DNA of 64,000 nucleotides, taken from NCBI RefSeq assembly GCF_000269865.1, contig NZ_AKKV01000024.1, positions 186,001 to 250,000 on the forward strand, written 5' to 3'. Numbering within the stretch: the stretch's first letter is position 1; each line of letters begins with the position of its first letter. The position numbers and the translations under genes are program-made. Below the pieces are notes generated by a model, which was given only the letters and a program-made list of their open reading frames with translations, had not been told where the DNA came from and ran no database searches. This document shows, piece after piece, positions 17,577 to 25,863 of the stretch. The DNA is from Fictibacillus macauensis ZFHKF-1 (GTDB taxonomy: Bacteria > Bacillota > Bacilli > Bacillales > Fictibacillaceae).

Positions 17577-18116
17577 ATGAACTGTTGGAAATCCGTTAAT
17601 TTATATCGCCAATATGGCACACAACGAATCTATATAACTGCGTGTGCAGTGGCTCTTTTTTCATTTATGGTATTTACAAATCTTTATGAACGTTTATTTC
17701 CGTCTATTTATCATTATGAATACGGATTATTACCGTTATTGTTTACCCTAATTACCGTACTTCCGATCCATAAAGTGTTACATTGTTTGCCTCTGTGGCT
17801 TACGGGAAAAAAAGCGAAAATTATACTGCTTAAAAAAAATAAAACACCTTATTTATATTGCCAGTTTTCACAAACTGTTTCACGAGCCATGATGATTGTA
17901 TCCGTCATGACGCCACTTTTTATGGTTATTGCCTTATCACATATTAGTGCGTTTGCCTTTCCGCATCTCACTATATTTTTTATCACTTTTTCAGCCATCC
18001 ACACAGGTATTTGTAGCCTTGATGTCCTTTACTTAGGTCATTTGCTGAAAGCGCCAAAATCATCCTACGTGGAAGATGTACCATCTGGCTTTCACATATT
18101 AGTGAAGCAATCATAA
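17577..18116 (+). CDS. DUF3267 membrane protein (putative zincin-like)
   Basis: 179-residue polytopic membrane protein with four hydrophobic segments. The family block LPIHKVLHCLPLWLTGKKAKI contains HxxxH but with Lys in place of the glutamate of a HExxH zinc-protease site, so protease activity is doubtful. The C-terminus (LYLGHLLKAPKSSYVED) is typical of the Bacillus DUF3267 group. Start chosen at 17577 because AAAGGTGG lies 7 bases upstream; an ATG at 17535 has a poorer site. Its place next to yhaI suggests it may stand where yhaJ lies in B. subtilis, but I cannot confirm orthology. Confidence 0.75.
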   Translation: MNCWKSVNLYRQYGTQRIYITACAVALFSFMVFTNLYERLFPSIYHYEYGLLPLLFTLITVLPIHKVLHCLPLWLTGKKAKIILLKKNKTPYLYCQFSQTVSRAMMIVSVMTPLFMVIALSHISAFAFPHLTIFFITFSAIHTGICSLDVLYLGHLLKAPKSSYVEDVPSGFHILVKQS

Positions 18117-18121
18117 ATCAT

Positions 18122-18162
18122 AGCAAACGAGGCTTTCGTTCATCGAAAAGCCTCGTTTGCTG
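18122..18162. terminator. Bidirectional terminator between DUF3267 and YpmS-like genes
   Basis: AGCAAACGAGGCTTT / AAAGCCTCGTTTGCT long stem between converging genes. Confidence 0.85.
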
Positions 18163-18173
18163 TTTCTCTTCTG

Positions 18174-18737
18174 TTATTTAGCATACACATCTGCTTTAAT
18201 TTCATTGTTACGCAAATTAACTGATCGCGCTTTAATTCGAATCGATCCCTTATGATCAATTTTACTTAAATGCACTGTAATCGTTTGATCAGCTGCATTA
18301 ATATCGACATACGATGGTACATCCGTCGTTGCAGCCACTACTTGAAGTACTTGCTGACCAGGCAAGTGAAGTGCCCCGACTTTTACTTCTTTCTCGTGTA
18401 GCACAAGATCACCATTCTTAAGAACTTCAGGCTCCATCATCATTTCAAAATGAACCTTTTTACCGAAAATGTTCGCTGAGCCATCAAGCTCTACTTGCTC
18501 TTTCAAAGAAACATGCAAGTCAATATTTTTTTGTTTTTTTAACTCTTCATTCATTAAATACGCGGCTTGTTGATTCCCCGTATTAATGGTAAATAATTTT
18601 TTTCCAGAAAGAGAGGCTCCACTCTCGGAATGCTTGGTCGCTTGCCCATCAGAAAAAAGAAAAACAGCAAGTATAACAATGCCAGCAAGTAATAACCCGA
18701 TCAATGTAAAAAATGCAATTTTCCAACCATTCTTCAT
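18174..18737 (-). CDS. YpmS-family (DUF2140) membrane-anchored protein
   Basis: 187 residues: one N-terminal membrane anchor (about 5-27), then an extracytoplasmic beta-rich domain of the YpmS/DUF2140 type, with FGKKVHFEMMMEPEVLKNGDL, LHEKEVKVGALHLPGQQVLQ and PSYVDINAADQTITVHLSKI as the recognisable blocks. Molecular function is unknown. Start at 18735-18737 preferred because GGAGGT lies at the right distance; the ATG four codons earlier overlaps that site. It lies between spore- and secretion-related genes but its own role cannot be inferred. Confidence 0.75.
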   Translation of the reverse strand: MKNGWKIAFFTLIGLLLAGIVILAVFLFSDGQATKHSESGASLSGKKLFTINTGNQQAAYLMNEELKKQKNIDLHVSLKEQVELDGSANIFGKKVHFEMMMEPEVLKNGDLVLHEKEVKVGALHLPGQQVLQVVAATTDVPSYVDINAADQTITVHLSKIDHKGSIRIKARSVNLRNNEIKADVYAK

Positions 18738-18823
18738 GCTAACCTCCAAATGTTCTTTTTTCTATCCTTATCGCCTACTATTTGGTACAGTAAAAAGGTA
18801 GCTTTTTATGGAGGTATTGTAAC

Positions 18824-19009
18824 ATGCCCGCTCTAATAATAGTAATTTTAGCACCAATTCTTTTAATTCTTTTCAATCTCTTAACACTTGCCTTTTGTTC
18901 TCAAAAGGAAATTCCTACAGAAGCTCAACCATTCTTCTTCCGAATGATTAACATCTGTGTGACGCTTCTGTTAATTAGTGCTTATGTAGAAAATGTCTTT
19001 ACGCATTAA
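18824..19009 (+). CDS. Small two-helix membrane protein, hypothetical
   Basis: 61 residues, almost wholly two hydrophobic helices (about 2-24 and 41-56) joined by a polar loop CSQKEIPTEAQPFF. Not recognised. Supported by GGAGGT nine bases before the ATG, by the lack of competing frames, and by the palindromic terminator just after its stop. Lies head-to-head with the YpmS-like gene. Confidence 0.6.
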   Translation: MPALIIVILAPILLILFNLLTLAFCSQKEIPTEAQPFFFRMINICVTLLLISAYVENVFTH

Positions 19010-19012
19010 AGG

Positions 19013-19052
19013 ATGAGAGGGACAGCCCCCCGGCTGTCCCCCCTGTCTCTCA
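19013..19052. terminator. Long GC-rich palindrome, probably a bidirectional terminator
   Basis: ATGAGAG-GGACAGCC / GGCTGTCC-CTCTCAT nested arms between the stop of the plus-strand small protein and the stop of a minus-strand YjcZ-type gene. T-tracts are poor, so action as a terminator is inferred. Confidence 0.6.
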
Positions 19053-19136
19053 TTAACCGAAGCAAATACAGCCAATAATAATGAGCAATATAATTAATAC
19101 AACAATTAATTCAAAGCCAAACGCATTGCCGCCCAT
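19053..19136 (-). CDS. YjcZ-family sporulation micropeptide 1
   Basis: 27 codons. Gly-rich start MGGNAFGFE followed by one hydrophobic helix (LIVVLIILLIIIGCI) and a short CFG tail, the typical YjcZ layout. GGGGAGGT ribosome site 8 bases upstream. YjcZ-type peptides are known in Bacillus spores and their function is unclear. First of three similar genes in tandem, all too short for standard calling. Confidence 0.8.
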   Translation of the reverse strand: MGGNAFGFELIVVLIILLIIIGCICFG

Positions 19137-19181
19137 TTTTTCTATTACCTCCCCAAAACAAAGCAGGTTCACAAGGACTGA

Positions 19182-19286
19182 TTAGCACCAGCCGCCCCAG
19201 CAAACACAGCCAACGATGATTAACAGAATGAACAAAACTACAATTAACGCAAAGCCTCTCCCATGTCCATATGAGTAACCCACCAT
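19182..19286 (-). CDS. YjcZ-family sporulation micropeptide 2
   Basis: 34 codons: [17 protein letters not shown] then [17 protein letters not shown]. The single helix and the Cys/Gly/Trp tail match the YjcZ type. AAAGGAGGT precedes the ATG closely. Clearly related to the peptides at 19053-19136 and 19389-19484, so a local gene duplication is likely. Confidence 0.82.
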   Translation of the reverse strand: MVGYSYGHGRGFALIVVLFILLIIVGCVCWGGWC

Positions 19287-19388
19287 GCCACCTCCTTTTA
19301 TTGTTATCGTATCGTATGCAGCCCATCGAAAAGAGGGCATAGGCACTGATCACACAATCCTATTTTTCTTTTATTTCTTTTGTAGTGA

Positions 19389-19484
19389 CTAGCCCGTGAA
19401 ACAGGTGCATCCGATAATAATTAGAAGAATAAACAAAATTATGAGTAGTAAATAACTGTTACCGAAACCTTGAGTGTAACCCAT
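19389..19484 (-). CDS. YjcZ-family sporulation micropeptide 3
   Basis: 31 codons: MGYTQGFGNSYLLLII then LFILLIIIGCTCFTG. Same one-helix design as the two preceding micropeptides. AAGGAGG lies 7 bases before the ATG. All three genes are separately preceded by good ribosome sites; spaces of 45 to 100 bases between them leave room for separate promoters. Confidence 0.8.
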   Translation of the reverse strand: MGYTQGFGNSYLLLIILFILLIIIGCTCFTG

Positions 19485-19630
19485 TTCGCAACTCCTCCTT
19501 TTTTCCTCACAACAATATATAGATAAATGTCATGATTGGCATGGGCGTTTGTCACGACTTTTAAAAATAACTTTCAAAGGGCTAGCAAATATGTGTATTT
19601 TTTCTCATAATTTCACAAGGAGCATAGGAA

Positions 19631-19659
19631 TTGTACGAGCCTTTATGCTATAGTATTAA
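19631..19659 (+). promoter_or_regulatory. Possible prsA promoter
   Basis: TTGTAC (19631-19636), 17 bases, TATTAA (19654-19659), 32 bases before the prsA start. A second -10-like TATAAT lies at 19665-19670. Confidence 0.4.
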
Positions 19660-19693
19660 CAGCGCTATAATACTGACTACGGGAGTGTATATG

Positions 19694-20581
19694 ATGAAAA
19701 AGTGGTTACTATCAATCGGACTAGCTGCAACAGTTGCTTCACTTGGAGCATGCAGTAACAGCGGCTCTGATTCTGATAAGGTTGCAGAATCTAAAGTTGG
19801 GGACATTACCAAAGAAGACTTCTACAAAGAAATGAAAAAACAAGCCGGTAAACAAATTATTAAGCAAATGATCGATATCAAGCTGTTAGAAGATAAATAC
19901 AAAGTTAGCGACAAAGAAATTGATAAGCGAATTGAAGAACTAGAACAAAAATCAGGTGGGAAAGCTCAATTCAAAGAAAAAATCAAAAGTTCTGGCATTA
20001 ATACAGAAAAGGAACTTAAAGAACAAATCAAAATTGGTCTTCTTCAAGAAAAAGCAACGCAAGACGGTGTAACCGTTTCTGATGCTGATATTAAAAAAGC
20101 CTTTGATGAGCAATATAAAGGAAAAGAAGAAGTAAAAGCTCGTCACATTCTTGTTAAAGAGAAGAAGCTTGCTGATGAAATTAAAGCCAAGCTTGATAAA
20201 GGAGCAGACTTCGCCGAACTCGTTAAAAAATATTCGACGGATACAGGTACAAAAAATAATGGCGGAGACTTAGGCTACAATCCAAAAGGCAAAATGGTGC
20301 CGGAGTTTGATAAAGCTCAATTCTCACTCAAGAAAAATGAAATCAGTAAACCAATTAAAACAAATTATGGTTACCACATCATTCAAGTTCTTGATAAAAG
20401 AGAACCTTCTTTAGAAGATAAAAAGAAAGAACTTACTGACGCTTTAAAACAACAAAAACAAAAACCAATTACAGAAATTCTTGAAAATCTTGAGAAAAAA
20501 GCAAACGTTAAATTTAACGATAAAGATTTAAAAGATGCGCTTAAACCACAACCACAACCAGCTATGCCTGGCCAAGGTTAA
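19694..20581 (+). CDS. prsA: Extracytoplasmic foldase lipoprotein PrsA (parvulin)
   Basis: Peptidyl-prolyl isomerase that folds secreted proteins at the outer membrane face; essential in B. subtilis. Signal peptide with lipobox SLGAC (Cys about residue 19), charged N-domain, then the parvulin domain (about 130-225) with ARHILVKEKKLADEI, GADFAELVKKYSTD, GGDLGYNPKGKMVPEFDKA and TNYGYHIIQVLDKR. Ends in a proline-rich PQPQPAMPGQG tail. 295-296 residues; two adjacent ATGs (19691, 19694), the second better spaced from GGGAG. Sits near scoC, ecs and cssRS, all linked to secretion. Confidence 0.94.
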   Translation: MKKWLLSIGLAATVASLGACSNSGSDSDKVAESKVGDITKEDFYKEMKKQAGKQIIKQMIDIKLLEDKYKVSDKEIDKRIEELEQKSGGKAQFKEKIKSSGINTEKELKEQIKIGLLQEKATQDGVTVSDADIKKAFDEQYKGKEEVKARHILVKEKKLADEIKAKLDKGADFAELVKKYSTDTGTKNNGGDLGYNPKGKMVPEFDKAQFSLKKNEISKPIKTNYGYHIIQVLDKREPSLEDKKKELTDALKQQKQKPITEILENLEKKANVKFNDKDLKDALKPQPQPAMPGQG

Positions 20582-20597
20582 TAGTATAAGCTTACAC

Positions 20598-20634
20598 AAC
20601 TCCGAAGAATGTGTTCTTTGGAGTTTCTTTTTTT
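20598..20634 (+). terminator. Terminator after prsA
   Basis: AACTCC-GAAGAA / TTCTT-TGGAGTT stem, then TTCTTTTTTT. Confidence 0.85.
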
Positions 20635-20643
20635 GTAACCTAA

Positions 20644-20680
20644 AACAAGGCCCATCCTCACTTACAGGATAGGCCTTGTT
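20644..20680 (-). terminator. Terminator after yhaL
   Basis: AACAAGGCC-ATCCT arms (AACAAGGCC / GGCCTTGTT, ATCCT / AGGAT) immediately after the yhaL stop, read in the minus direction. Confidence 0.75.
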
Positions 20681-20683
20681 TCC

Positions 20684-20950
20684 TTATTGTACTTTACTTC
20701 TTCGTTCCCGCTCCGCTGCAATTCGCTGCATGAATACTTCCCCTTCTTGCTCAATCACCTTTAAATTGATCTGCTTTTGCTCTGATCCATAGTGATAACT
20801 ACGTGTACCACTAAAAAGAATACCTGCAAAAACAAGATAAACCCAAAACGGTGTGATATCAAAAAAAGCTTGTAATGGTGCGAAAAACCCTTTTAAAACA
20901 AATAATAAAATAACGAGTACACCTAGTATAAGCGTCAGATAACCTTTCAT
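20684..20950 (-). CDS. yhaL: Sporulation protein YhaL
   Basis: 88 residues. Two hydrophobic segments (about 4-22 and 33-48), with the family block PFWVYLVFAGILFSG, then EQEGEVFMQRIAAERERRS, which matches the YhaL C-terminus. Somewhat longer at the N-terminus than the B. subtilis protein (about 70), with an extra membrane segment. Known as a sporulation-related membrane protein; mechanism unknown. Convergent with prsA, the same pairing as in B. subtilis. Confidence 0.8.
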   Translation of the reverse strand: MKGYLTLILGVLVILLFVLKGFFAPLQAFFDITPFWVYLVFAGILFSGTRSYHYGSEQKQINLKVIEQEGEVFMQRIAAERERRSKVQ

Positions 20951-21021
20951 TCTTTCATTCCTCCTAAGACAAGCTTATAATTCAGCTTATGAGGTTAAGA
21001 GAGCGATTATGACCTTTACTA

Positions 21022-22344
21022 TTACTTCATCACTACTTCTTCTTTCATTGTAGAAGTAACTTCTCTACCTTGTTGTTGTCCTTTATAGCGATCCATCATT
21101 TTAAACATCAGGCGATATAAATATGCTGCTACAATCGTTAACAAGAATAATATGAAAAATGTCCATTGATAGCCAATCCATATCGTTAATGGAATCGCAA
21201 GTGGCGCAATGGCTCGCCCAATGGAAAAACGAAGCCCAGCTGCTGCAAAATATTGACCGCGCATATGCTCAGGAGCAAGCTGAGAAATAAAGCTTTCTTG
21301 AATACCAACAACCATTAATTCAGCAATTGTAAATATGACAATTCCCATAAACAATAGCCAAATGAGCGTTGTATTCCCATAAAGAAGAATACCAACTCCA
21401 TACAATAAGGACGAAATGACAAAAACATTGCCTTCCTTGTACTTATTGATCCATTTCGACATAAATACGGTTAAAAGAGCAACAAGTAGGCCATTCGCCG
21501 ACACAATATAACCAAACAGTTCTTTACCGCTAAGCATTAATGACCAATTACCAAAAGAAAATAATGATTGCGTTGGTACTTGCTCGGTCGTATAAACAGC
21601 AATTAACAAATCAAGCTGCATAAATGTTTGTGCAACAAGAATTCCAGCTAAAATAAATAATAAAAACTTTCGATCTGTAGCAATTACTCGATAATCTTGT
21701 AACTGTCCACCAATAACCGTGCGCCATGTTTTCTTTTGCAGCTGTTTCTTTTCAACTTCCGGCGCTCTTTTTGGAACCGTTTCCCGAATATATTTCTTTA
21801 AGACAATTGTAAGTATAAAGCTTACAATCATACATGCGAGAAGAAGTTCAAAACGATTGTTAAAAAAGAAAATACTCCCTAGAGCTGGTCCAAATACGAC
21901 CGAAATATTAATACTCGTATAAAAAACAGCAAAAACTTCATTACGATTTTTTTCACTAACAACGTCGGCGACCATAGCATGACTTGCTGGCCAATAAAGA
22001 GAGCCAAACAAGCCTAGTGCCGTAAAACCAATAAAGGTTAATACAGGCGAATCGAGCCACGGTGAGTTAGCAAGCGCAAACACACCAAATGCCACTGTTT
22101 GCCCAGCTGCGGCAATAAACATCATTTTTTTGCGACCATATTGATCGGCACAATAACCACCTATAAGGTTTGTAAGCACCCCTACCAGCTGAGAAATCAC
22201 GAGCAATATTCCTGCTTGTTCTTTCCCTAATGAATCCGCAAAATAAATGGCCATATACGGGAAAAACATCCAAAATAACAAATTAATCATAAACTCGCCT
22301 AACAACCGAACTTTAAGATTTCGATCCCAATCTTTCCACTTCAT
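21022..22344 (-). CDS. MFS transporter (DHA1-type, probable multidrug exporter)
   Basis: 440 residues, 12 membrane segments in two bundles. Seen: the loop 2-3 motif GGYCADQYGRKKMM (the GxxxDRxGRR-type motif A), a first helix LLGEFMINLLFWMFFPYMAIYF, and a long central basic loop (about 190-215). Matches YttB-like and other proton-coupled efflux proteins; substrate unknown. Monocistronic, with the terminator at 22513-22552 separating it from the yhaM operon upstream. Not part of the B. subtilis prsA-yhaM order, so it is a lineage-specific insertion. Confidence 0.82.
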   Translation of the reverse strand: MKWKDWDRNLKVRLLGEFMINLLFWMFFPYMAIYFADSLGKEQAGILLVISQLVGVLTNLIGGYCADQYGRKKMMFIAAAGQTVAFGVFALANSPWLDSPVLTFIGFTALGLFGSLYWPASHAMVADVVSEKNRNEVFAVFYTSINISVVFGPALGSIFFFNNRFELLLACMIVSFILTIVLKKYIRETVPKRAPEVEKKQLQKKTWRTVIGGQLQDYRVIATDRKFLLFILAGILVAQTFMQLDLLIAVYTTEQVPTQSLFSFGNWSLMLSGKELFGYIVSANGLLVALLTVFMSKWINKYKEGNVFVISSLLYGVGILLYGNTTLIWLLFMGIVIFTIAELMVVGIQESFISQLAPEHMRGQYFAAAGLRFSIGRAIAPLAIPLTIWIGYQWTFFILFLLTIVAAYLYRLMFKMMDRYKGQQQGREVTSTMKEEVVMK

Positions 22345-22512
22345 ACGCTCACACTCTTTTCTAGTTAGTCCGACACTACCTTTCTCTATGCCCTACCTCA
22401 TCCATGGCAAGCTACAATTTAAAAAAAACTCACCGGGTTGGCGAGCTTTAAGCGAAGAATGCACATTTTGCTAACTGACAGTAGTTGGTCATCGTTAGTA
22501 AAATAATGCAAA

Positions 22513-22552
22513 AAAAGCCTATAGCTGCGCCGCTTGCGTCAGCTATAGGCTT
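22513..22552 (-). terminator. Terminator of the yhaM operon
   Basis: AAGCCTATAGCTG / CAGCTATAGGCTT 13-bp perfect stem with T-run in the minus direction, 240 bases after the yhaM stop. Confidence 0.88.
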
Positions 22553-22792
22553 CTATATACGACTAGAAGGCCATAGCATGACAGAGTAAATCATCATTCA
22601 AGAGAAAGGTATCATGAGTAATTAATCCTACTTTTCAATACCGACTGAAGCAGTCCACTTCAGCGGTACGAAGCGAAAAGCATACTTATTTAATTACTGG
22701 CACCTTTACTTGAACATTGATTTTCATCTGTCATAACCTCCATCACTTTTTAATATCTTTTATATCTTACCTTATTTAGTCATTTTATTCAA
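22553..22792 (-). other. 3' region of the yhaM transcript with possible micro-ORF
   Basis: Transcribed (minus) between the yhaM stop and its terminator. It holds a GGAGG site followed at 8 bases by a 13-codon frame at 22686-22727 (MKINVQVKVPVIK); an overlapping 17-codon frame at 22690-22743 starts with MEVMTDENQ. Next comes an inverted repeat near 22648-22675 (ACCG-CTGAAG / CTTCAG-CGGT). Neither frame is recognised; expression is unproven. Confidence 0.35.
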
Positions 22793-23761
22793 TTACTTTT
22801 TTATCCATTCTTTCTCAAAAGATGGCTTGTATAAGCTACGATTTTCTAAAGCGAATACTTTTTCGGTAAATTCACCAGGTTCGGTTTTGCTTAACACACG
22901 ATCCATCATAATAATTTTAGCGTCAAAGTTATCGATCATATGAAGCACCTCTGCTTCTCGAACCATTGGTGCTTTAGGGCTTCCCCATTCTGGTTTACTA
23001 TGGTGACTTAAAACAAGATGAGAAAGAATGGTTACTTCTTCTCCTTCAATTCCTAACTCCTTTGCCGCGATCCCAATTTCATTCACCATAATAGAAATAT
23101 GACCTAATAGTTTTCCTTCAAGTGTATAATTAGCCGCTACTGGTCCTGAAAGCTCAATAACTTTACCAAGATCATGCAAGATAATGCCTGCGTATAACAA
23201 GTCTGTATTGAGCGTTGGATAGAGCCGCGCAATGCTTTTTGCTAAGTGAAGCATCGATACAACATGATAGGCAAGGCCTGATACGAACTCATGATGATTC
23301 TTAACGGCTGCCGGATACGTAAAAAATGGCTCTTGATACTTTTTAAGGAGATGACGCGTTAAGCGTTGAATAGCAGGATTTTGCATTTCAAAAATATATT
23401 TTGTAATTTCCTCTACCATCGTTTCTTGCGATAGAGGTGCTGTTTCAATGAAATCACTAATGCGAACACCATCAAGCTCTGATGTTGGACGAATTTGCTT
23501 AATTTTTAATTGCAGCTTGCCTCGATAACTATTCACTTCTCCCGTTACTTTTAACAATGTTTGTGGCGTATATACTTGTTCATCTTCAGGTGAACAATCC
23601 CATAACTTTGCTTCAATATCTCCTGTTTGATCTTGTAACGTTAAATTTAAAAACGGTTTTCCATTACTAGCCATTGATTTTGAAGAAGCTTTTACCATTA
23701 AATATGCATCAAATACATCGCCTACTTTATAATGAGCCAATCCCTTTTTCAATCGTTCCAC
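22793..23761 (-). CDS. yhaM: 3'-5' exoribonuclease YhaM
   Basis: Exonuclease of Gram-positives acting on single-stranded RNA ends and also ssDNA. OB-fold nucleic-acid-binding domain (about residues 13-90, [27 protein letters not shown]) followed by an HD phosphohydrolase domain (about 160-300) with [11 protein letters not shown] and [10 protein letters not shown] (His196-Asp197). 322 residues, near the 314 of B. subtilis. One base separates the gene from cssS (end 23763), so it seems to be cotranscribed with cssRS and possibly with yhaO-yhaN further upstream. Confidence 0.93.
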   Translation of the reverse strand: MERLKKGLAHYKVGDVFDAYLMVKASSKSMASNGKPFLNLTLQDQTGDIEAKLWDCSPEDEQVYTPQTLLKVTGEVNSYRGKLQLKIKQIRPTSELDGVRISDFIETAPLSQETMVEEITKYIFEMQNPAIQRLTRHLLKKYQEPFFTYPAAVKNHHEFVSGLAYHVVSMLHLAKSIARLYPTLNTDLLYAGIILHDLGKVIELSGPVAANYTLEGKLLGHISIMVNEIGIAAKELGIEGEEVTILSHLVLSHHSKPEWGSPKAPMVREAEVLHMIDNFDAKIIMMDRVLSKTEPGEFTEKVFALENRSLYKPSFEKEWIKK

Positions 23762-23762
23762 C

Positions 23763-25136
23763 TCACCTTTTTGTCGTTTTCTTCTCTAAAATCATCTGGT
23801 CTTTTGGCAGAATGATTTCAAATAAGATACCATCTTCTGTATTTGTTACCCGTGGTGCGCCGCCATGAAGCTCTGCAATTCGTTTGACGATCGCTAATCC
23901 GAGTCCGAATTGGCCTTTATTACCTTTTCGGAAAGGAATAAATAAGTTTTCAAGATCACCTTCTGATAGCTGTTCGCCATCGTTCCACACACCAAGGATT
24001 GTGTTGTTACCTTCTTCTCGTGCGGATAGAACGATCTGAGACTTCGCATAGCGCAGTGCATTCTGAATTAAATTTTCAAAGGCAATCGAAATTTGTTCTC
24101 GATCACCCCAGAAGAGGACTTCATCACCATGAATTCCAAAGCCCACATCATCTCGTTGAAACCGAAAGCGACTTATTACTTCTTCGGACAATACGCCGAA
24201 ATAAAGCAATTCCCATTGTAATGTTTGTTGATGAAGCGTATCAAGCTTCGTGTAGTACAACATATTTTTCACGCGATTTTCCATGCGATCTGCTTCTTTT
24301 AAAATTACGTCCATCATATCTTCCACATTGTTTTTAGGCATAATGCCGTCTTTTACAGATTGCGCATAACTTTTAATCGTCATAACAGGTGTCTTAAGCT
24401 CATGAGAGGCGTGCTGTATAAATGTTTTTTGGGCTTCATCATAACGAATTAAATTCCGCCTCATCGACTCAAATTGACCGGATAGACGCTGAAATTCATC
24501 ATCGCCTTCCCATTTAAAAGGCTCTTTCCAGTTTCGTTTGGCAATTTGTTCAAACTTCTTACCGAGCAACCGTAACGGTGCTCGTAAGTAGCGCGCCATC
24601 CAAAGAGCCGGTAAAACAGCGATCACACCCGTAAAGAACAATAACCATAAAAGGCGTGTCCACAAGCGATCTACCATTCGATCTCGATACGTGTCCCACA
24701 TATACGAGATAAAATAAGCATCAGAACCTTTCACATTAATAATGCGCGTAACATAAAACAACGTTTGCCCTTTATATTGCAGCTCATAGTTGTGTTGAGG
24801 GGCGCGCTGCTTATGCGCATGATTCGTCATTTCCGATAGTACTTTAGCAGGTACATAGTCTCCCTGCAAAAAATCTTTTTGTAAAATAACATGACCGACC
24901 GAACGTTCGGCATTCTGACGGTCGATAAAATCCTTTGATTGTGGTGGAGTTGACGGTATTTTTTTGCTAGTAGGATCAATTAACTTCGTTTGTTCTTCTT
25001 CAATAATATTATACGTTTCATCTGTTAACGTCTTTTTAATAGATAAAGGGAAAATAATAGCAAGTACAAAACCAATGATTAAGATGAGCACCGCAAACGA
25101 CATCCAAATGCGTTGCGTTAAATTTAAACGAATCAT
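23763..25136 (-). CDS. cssS: Secretion-stress sensor histidine kinase CssS
   Basis: Membrane kinase sensing misfolded exported proteins at the membrane-wall interface (CssS role in B. subtilis). Two membrane segments (about 11-31 and 158-180) bracket an extracellular domain of about 125 residues that carries the Css-type [10 protein letters not shown] start and [15 protein letters not shown] end. HAMP about 181-233; phospho-acceptor His245 in [13 protein letters not shown]-box [13 protein letters not shown]-box [12 protein letters not shown]. 457 residues. Overlaps cssR by 4 bases. Unlike B. subtilis, where cssRS neighbours htrB, here it lies with yhaM. Confidence 0.85.
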   Translation of the reverse strand: MIRLNLTQRIWMSFAVLILIIGFVLAIIFPLSIKKTLTDETYNIIEEEQTKLIDPTSKKIPSTPPQSKDFIDRQNAERSVGHVILQKDFLQGDYVPAKVLSEMTNHAHKQRAPQHNYELQYKGQTLFYVTRIINVKGSDAYFISYMWDTYRDRMVDRLWTRLLWLLFFTGVIAVLPALWMARYLRAPLRLLGKKFEQIAKRNWKEPFKWEGDDEFQRLSGQFESMRRNLIRYDEAQKTFIQHASHELKTPVMTIKSYAQSVKDGIMPKNNVEDMMDVILKEADRMENRVKNMLYYTKLDTLHQQTLQWELLYFGVLSEEVISRFRFQRDDVGFGIHGDEVLFWGDREQISIAFENLIQNALRYAKSQIVLSAREEGNNTILGVWNDGEQLSEGDLENLFIPFRKGNKGQFGLGLAIVKRIAELHGGAPRVTNTEDGILFEIILPKDQMILEKKTTKR

Positions 25137-25804
25137 GAAGTAACAATCCGATAGCCATTGCCATACACCGTTTCTAAGTTCAAACGTGGCATTTTCTTGC
25201 GAACACGACGAATCACATCATCTACCGCACGTTCAGATCCGAAGTAGTCTTCTCCCCAAACGTGAGTTAGTATTTCCTCACGTGATTTTGATGTTCCGAG
25301 GTTTTCTATTAAATAGAGAAGCACATCCATCTCTTTAGATGTTAAGCTAATTGCCTCTTCTTCAAATGAGATCTTACGCGCGACTTGATCAATAACATAG
25401 CCGGTAATTTCAATTTTCTTCGGTATACTTGTTGTATTTTCATAGATTCGATTTAATAGTTTCTTTGCTCGAATCACAAGCTCTCTTGGCATGAATGGTT
25501 TTGCGATATAGTCATCACTACCAAGTTCTAAGCCAACAATTCGATCTAAATCTTGATCGCGTGCCGAAATGAAAATAATAGGTGTATCTGAAGCTTGTTT
25601 GATTTTACGCAACACTTCATAACCGTCGATACCAGGTAGCATAATATCTAAAATCCATAAATGTGGAGCCTCATGAATATGTTTTACGGCGTCCTCACCG
25701 TTATTAAAAATCGAAACGTGCCAACCCTCTTGCTCCATATAGGCTTTTAGTACTTGGGCAAGATCGGCTTCGTCTTCTACGAGATGTATGTTGTAAGAAG
25801 TCAT
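25133..25804 (-). CDS. cssR: Secretion-stress response regulator CssR (OmpR family)
   Basis: Receiver domain (1-120) with acidic pocket Glu10-Asp11, phospho-acceptor Asp53 in WILDIMLP and Lys in AKPFMPREL, and an OmpR-type winged-helix domain (about 130-223) with LTSKEMDVLLYLIENLG and RAVDDVIRRVRKKMP. Close resemblance to B. subtilis CssR along the whole length, including PHLWILDIMLP and WGEDYFGSERAVDD. CssR activates htrA and htrB in B. subtilis; neither is in this window, so its targets are elsewhere. TTCCTCC-complement ribosome site upstream. Confidence 0.88.
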   Translation of the reverse strand: MTSYNIHLVEDEADLAQVLKAYMEQEGWHVSIFNNGEDAVKHIHEAPHLWILDIMLPGIDGYEVLRKIKQASDTPIIFISARDQDLDRIVGLELGSDDYIAKPFMPRELVIRAKKLLNRIYENTTSIPKKIEITGYVIDQVARKISFEEEAISLTSKEMDVLLYLIENLGTSKSREEILTHVWGEDYFGSERAVDDVIRRVRKKMPRLNLETVYGNGYRIVTS

Positions 25805-25863
25805 TCTTTTTTTCCTCCTTGTGAAACGTTGGATGCTCTCTCTTTTTTATACCATACTTTGCT

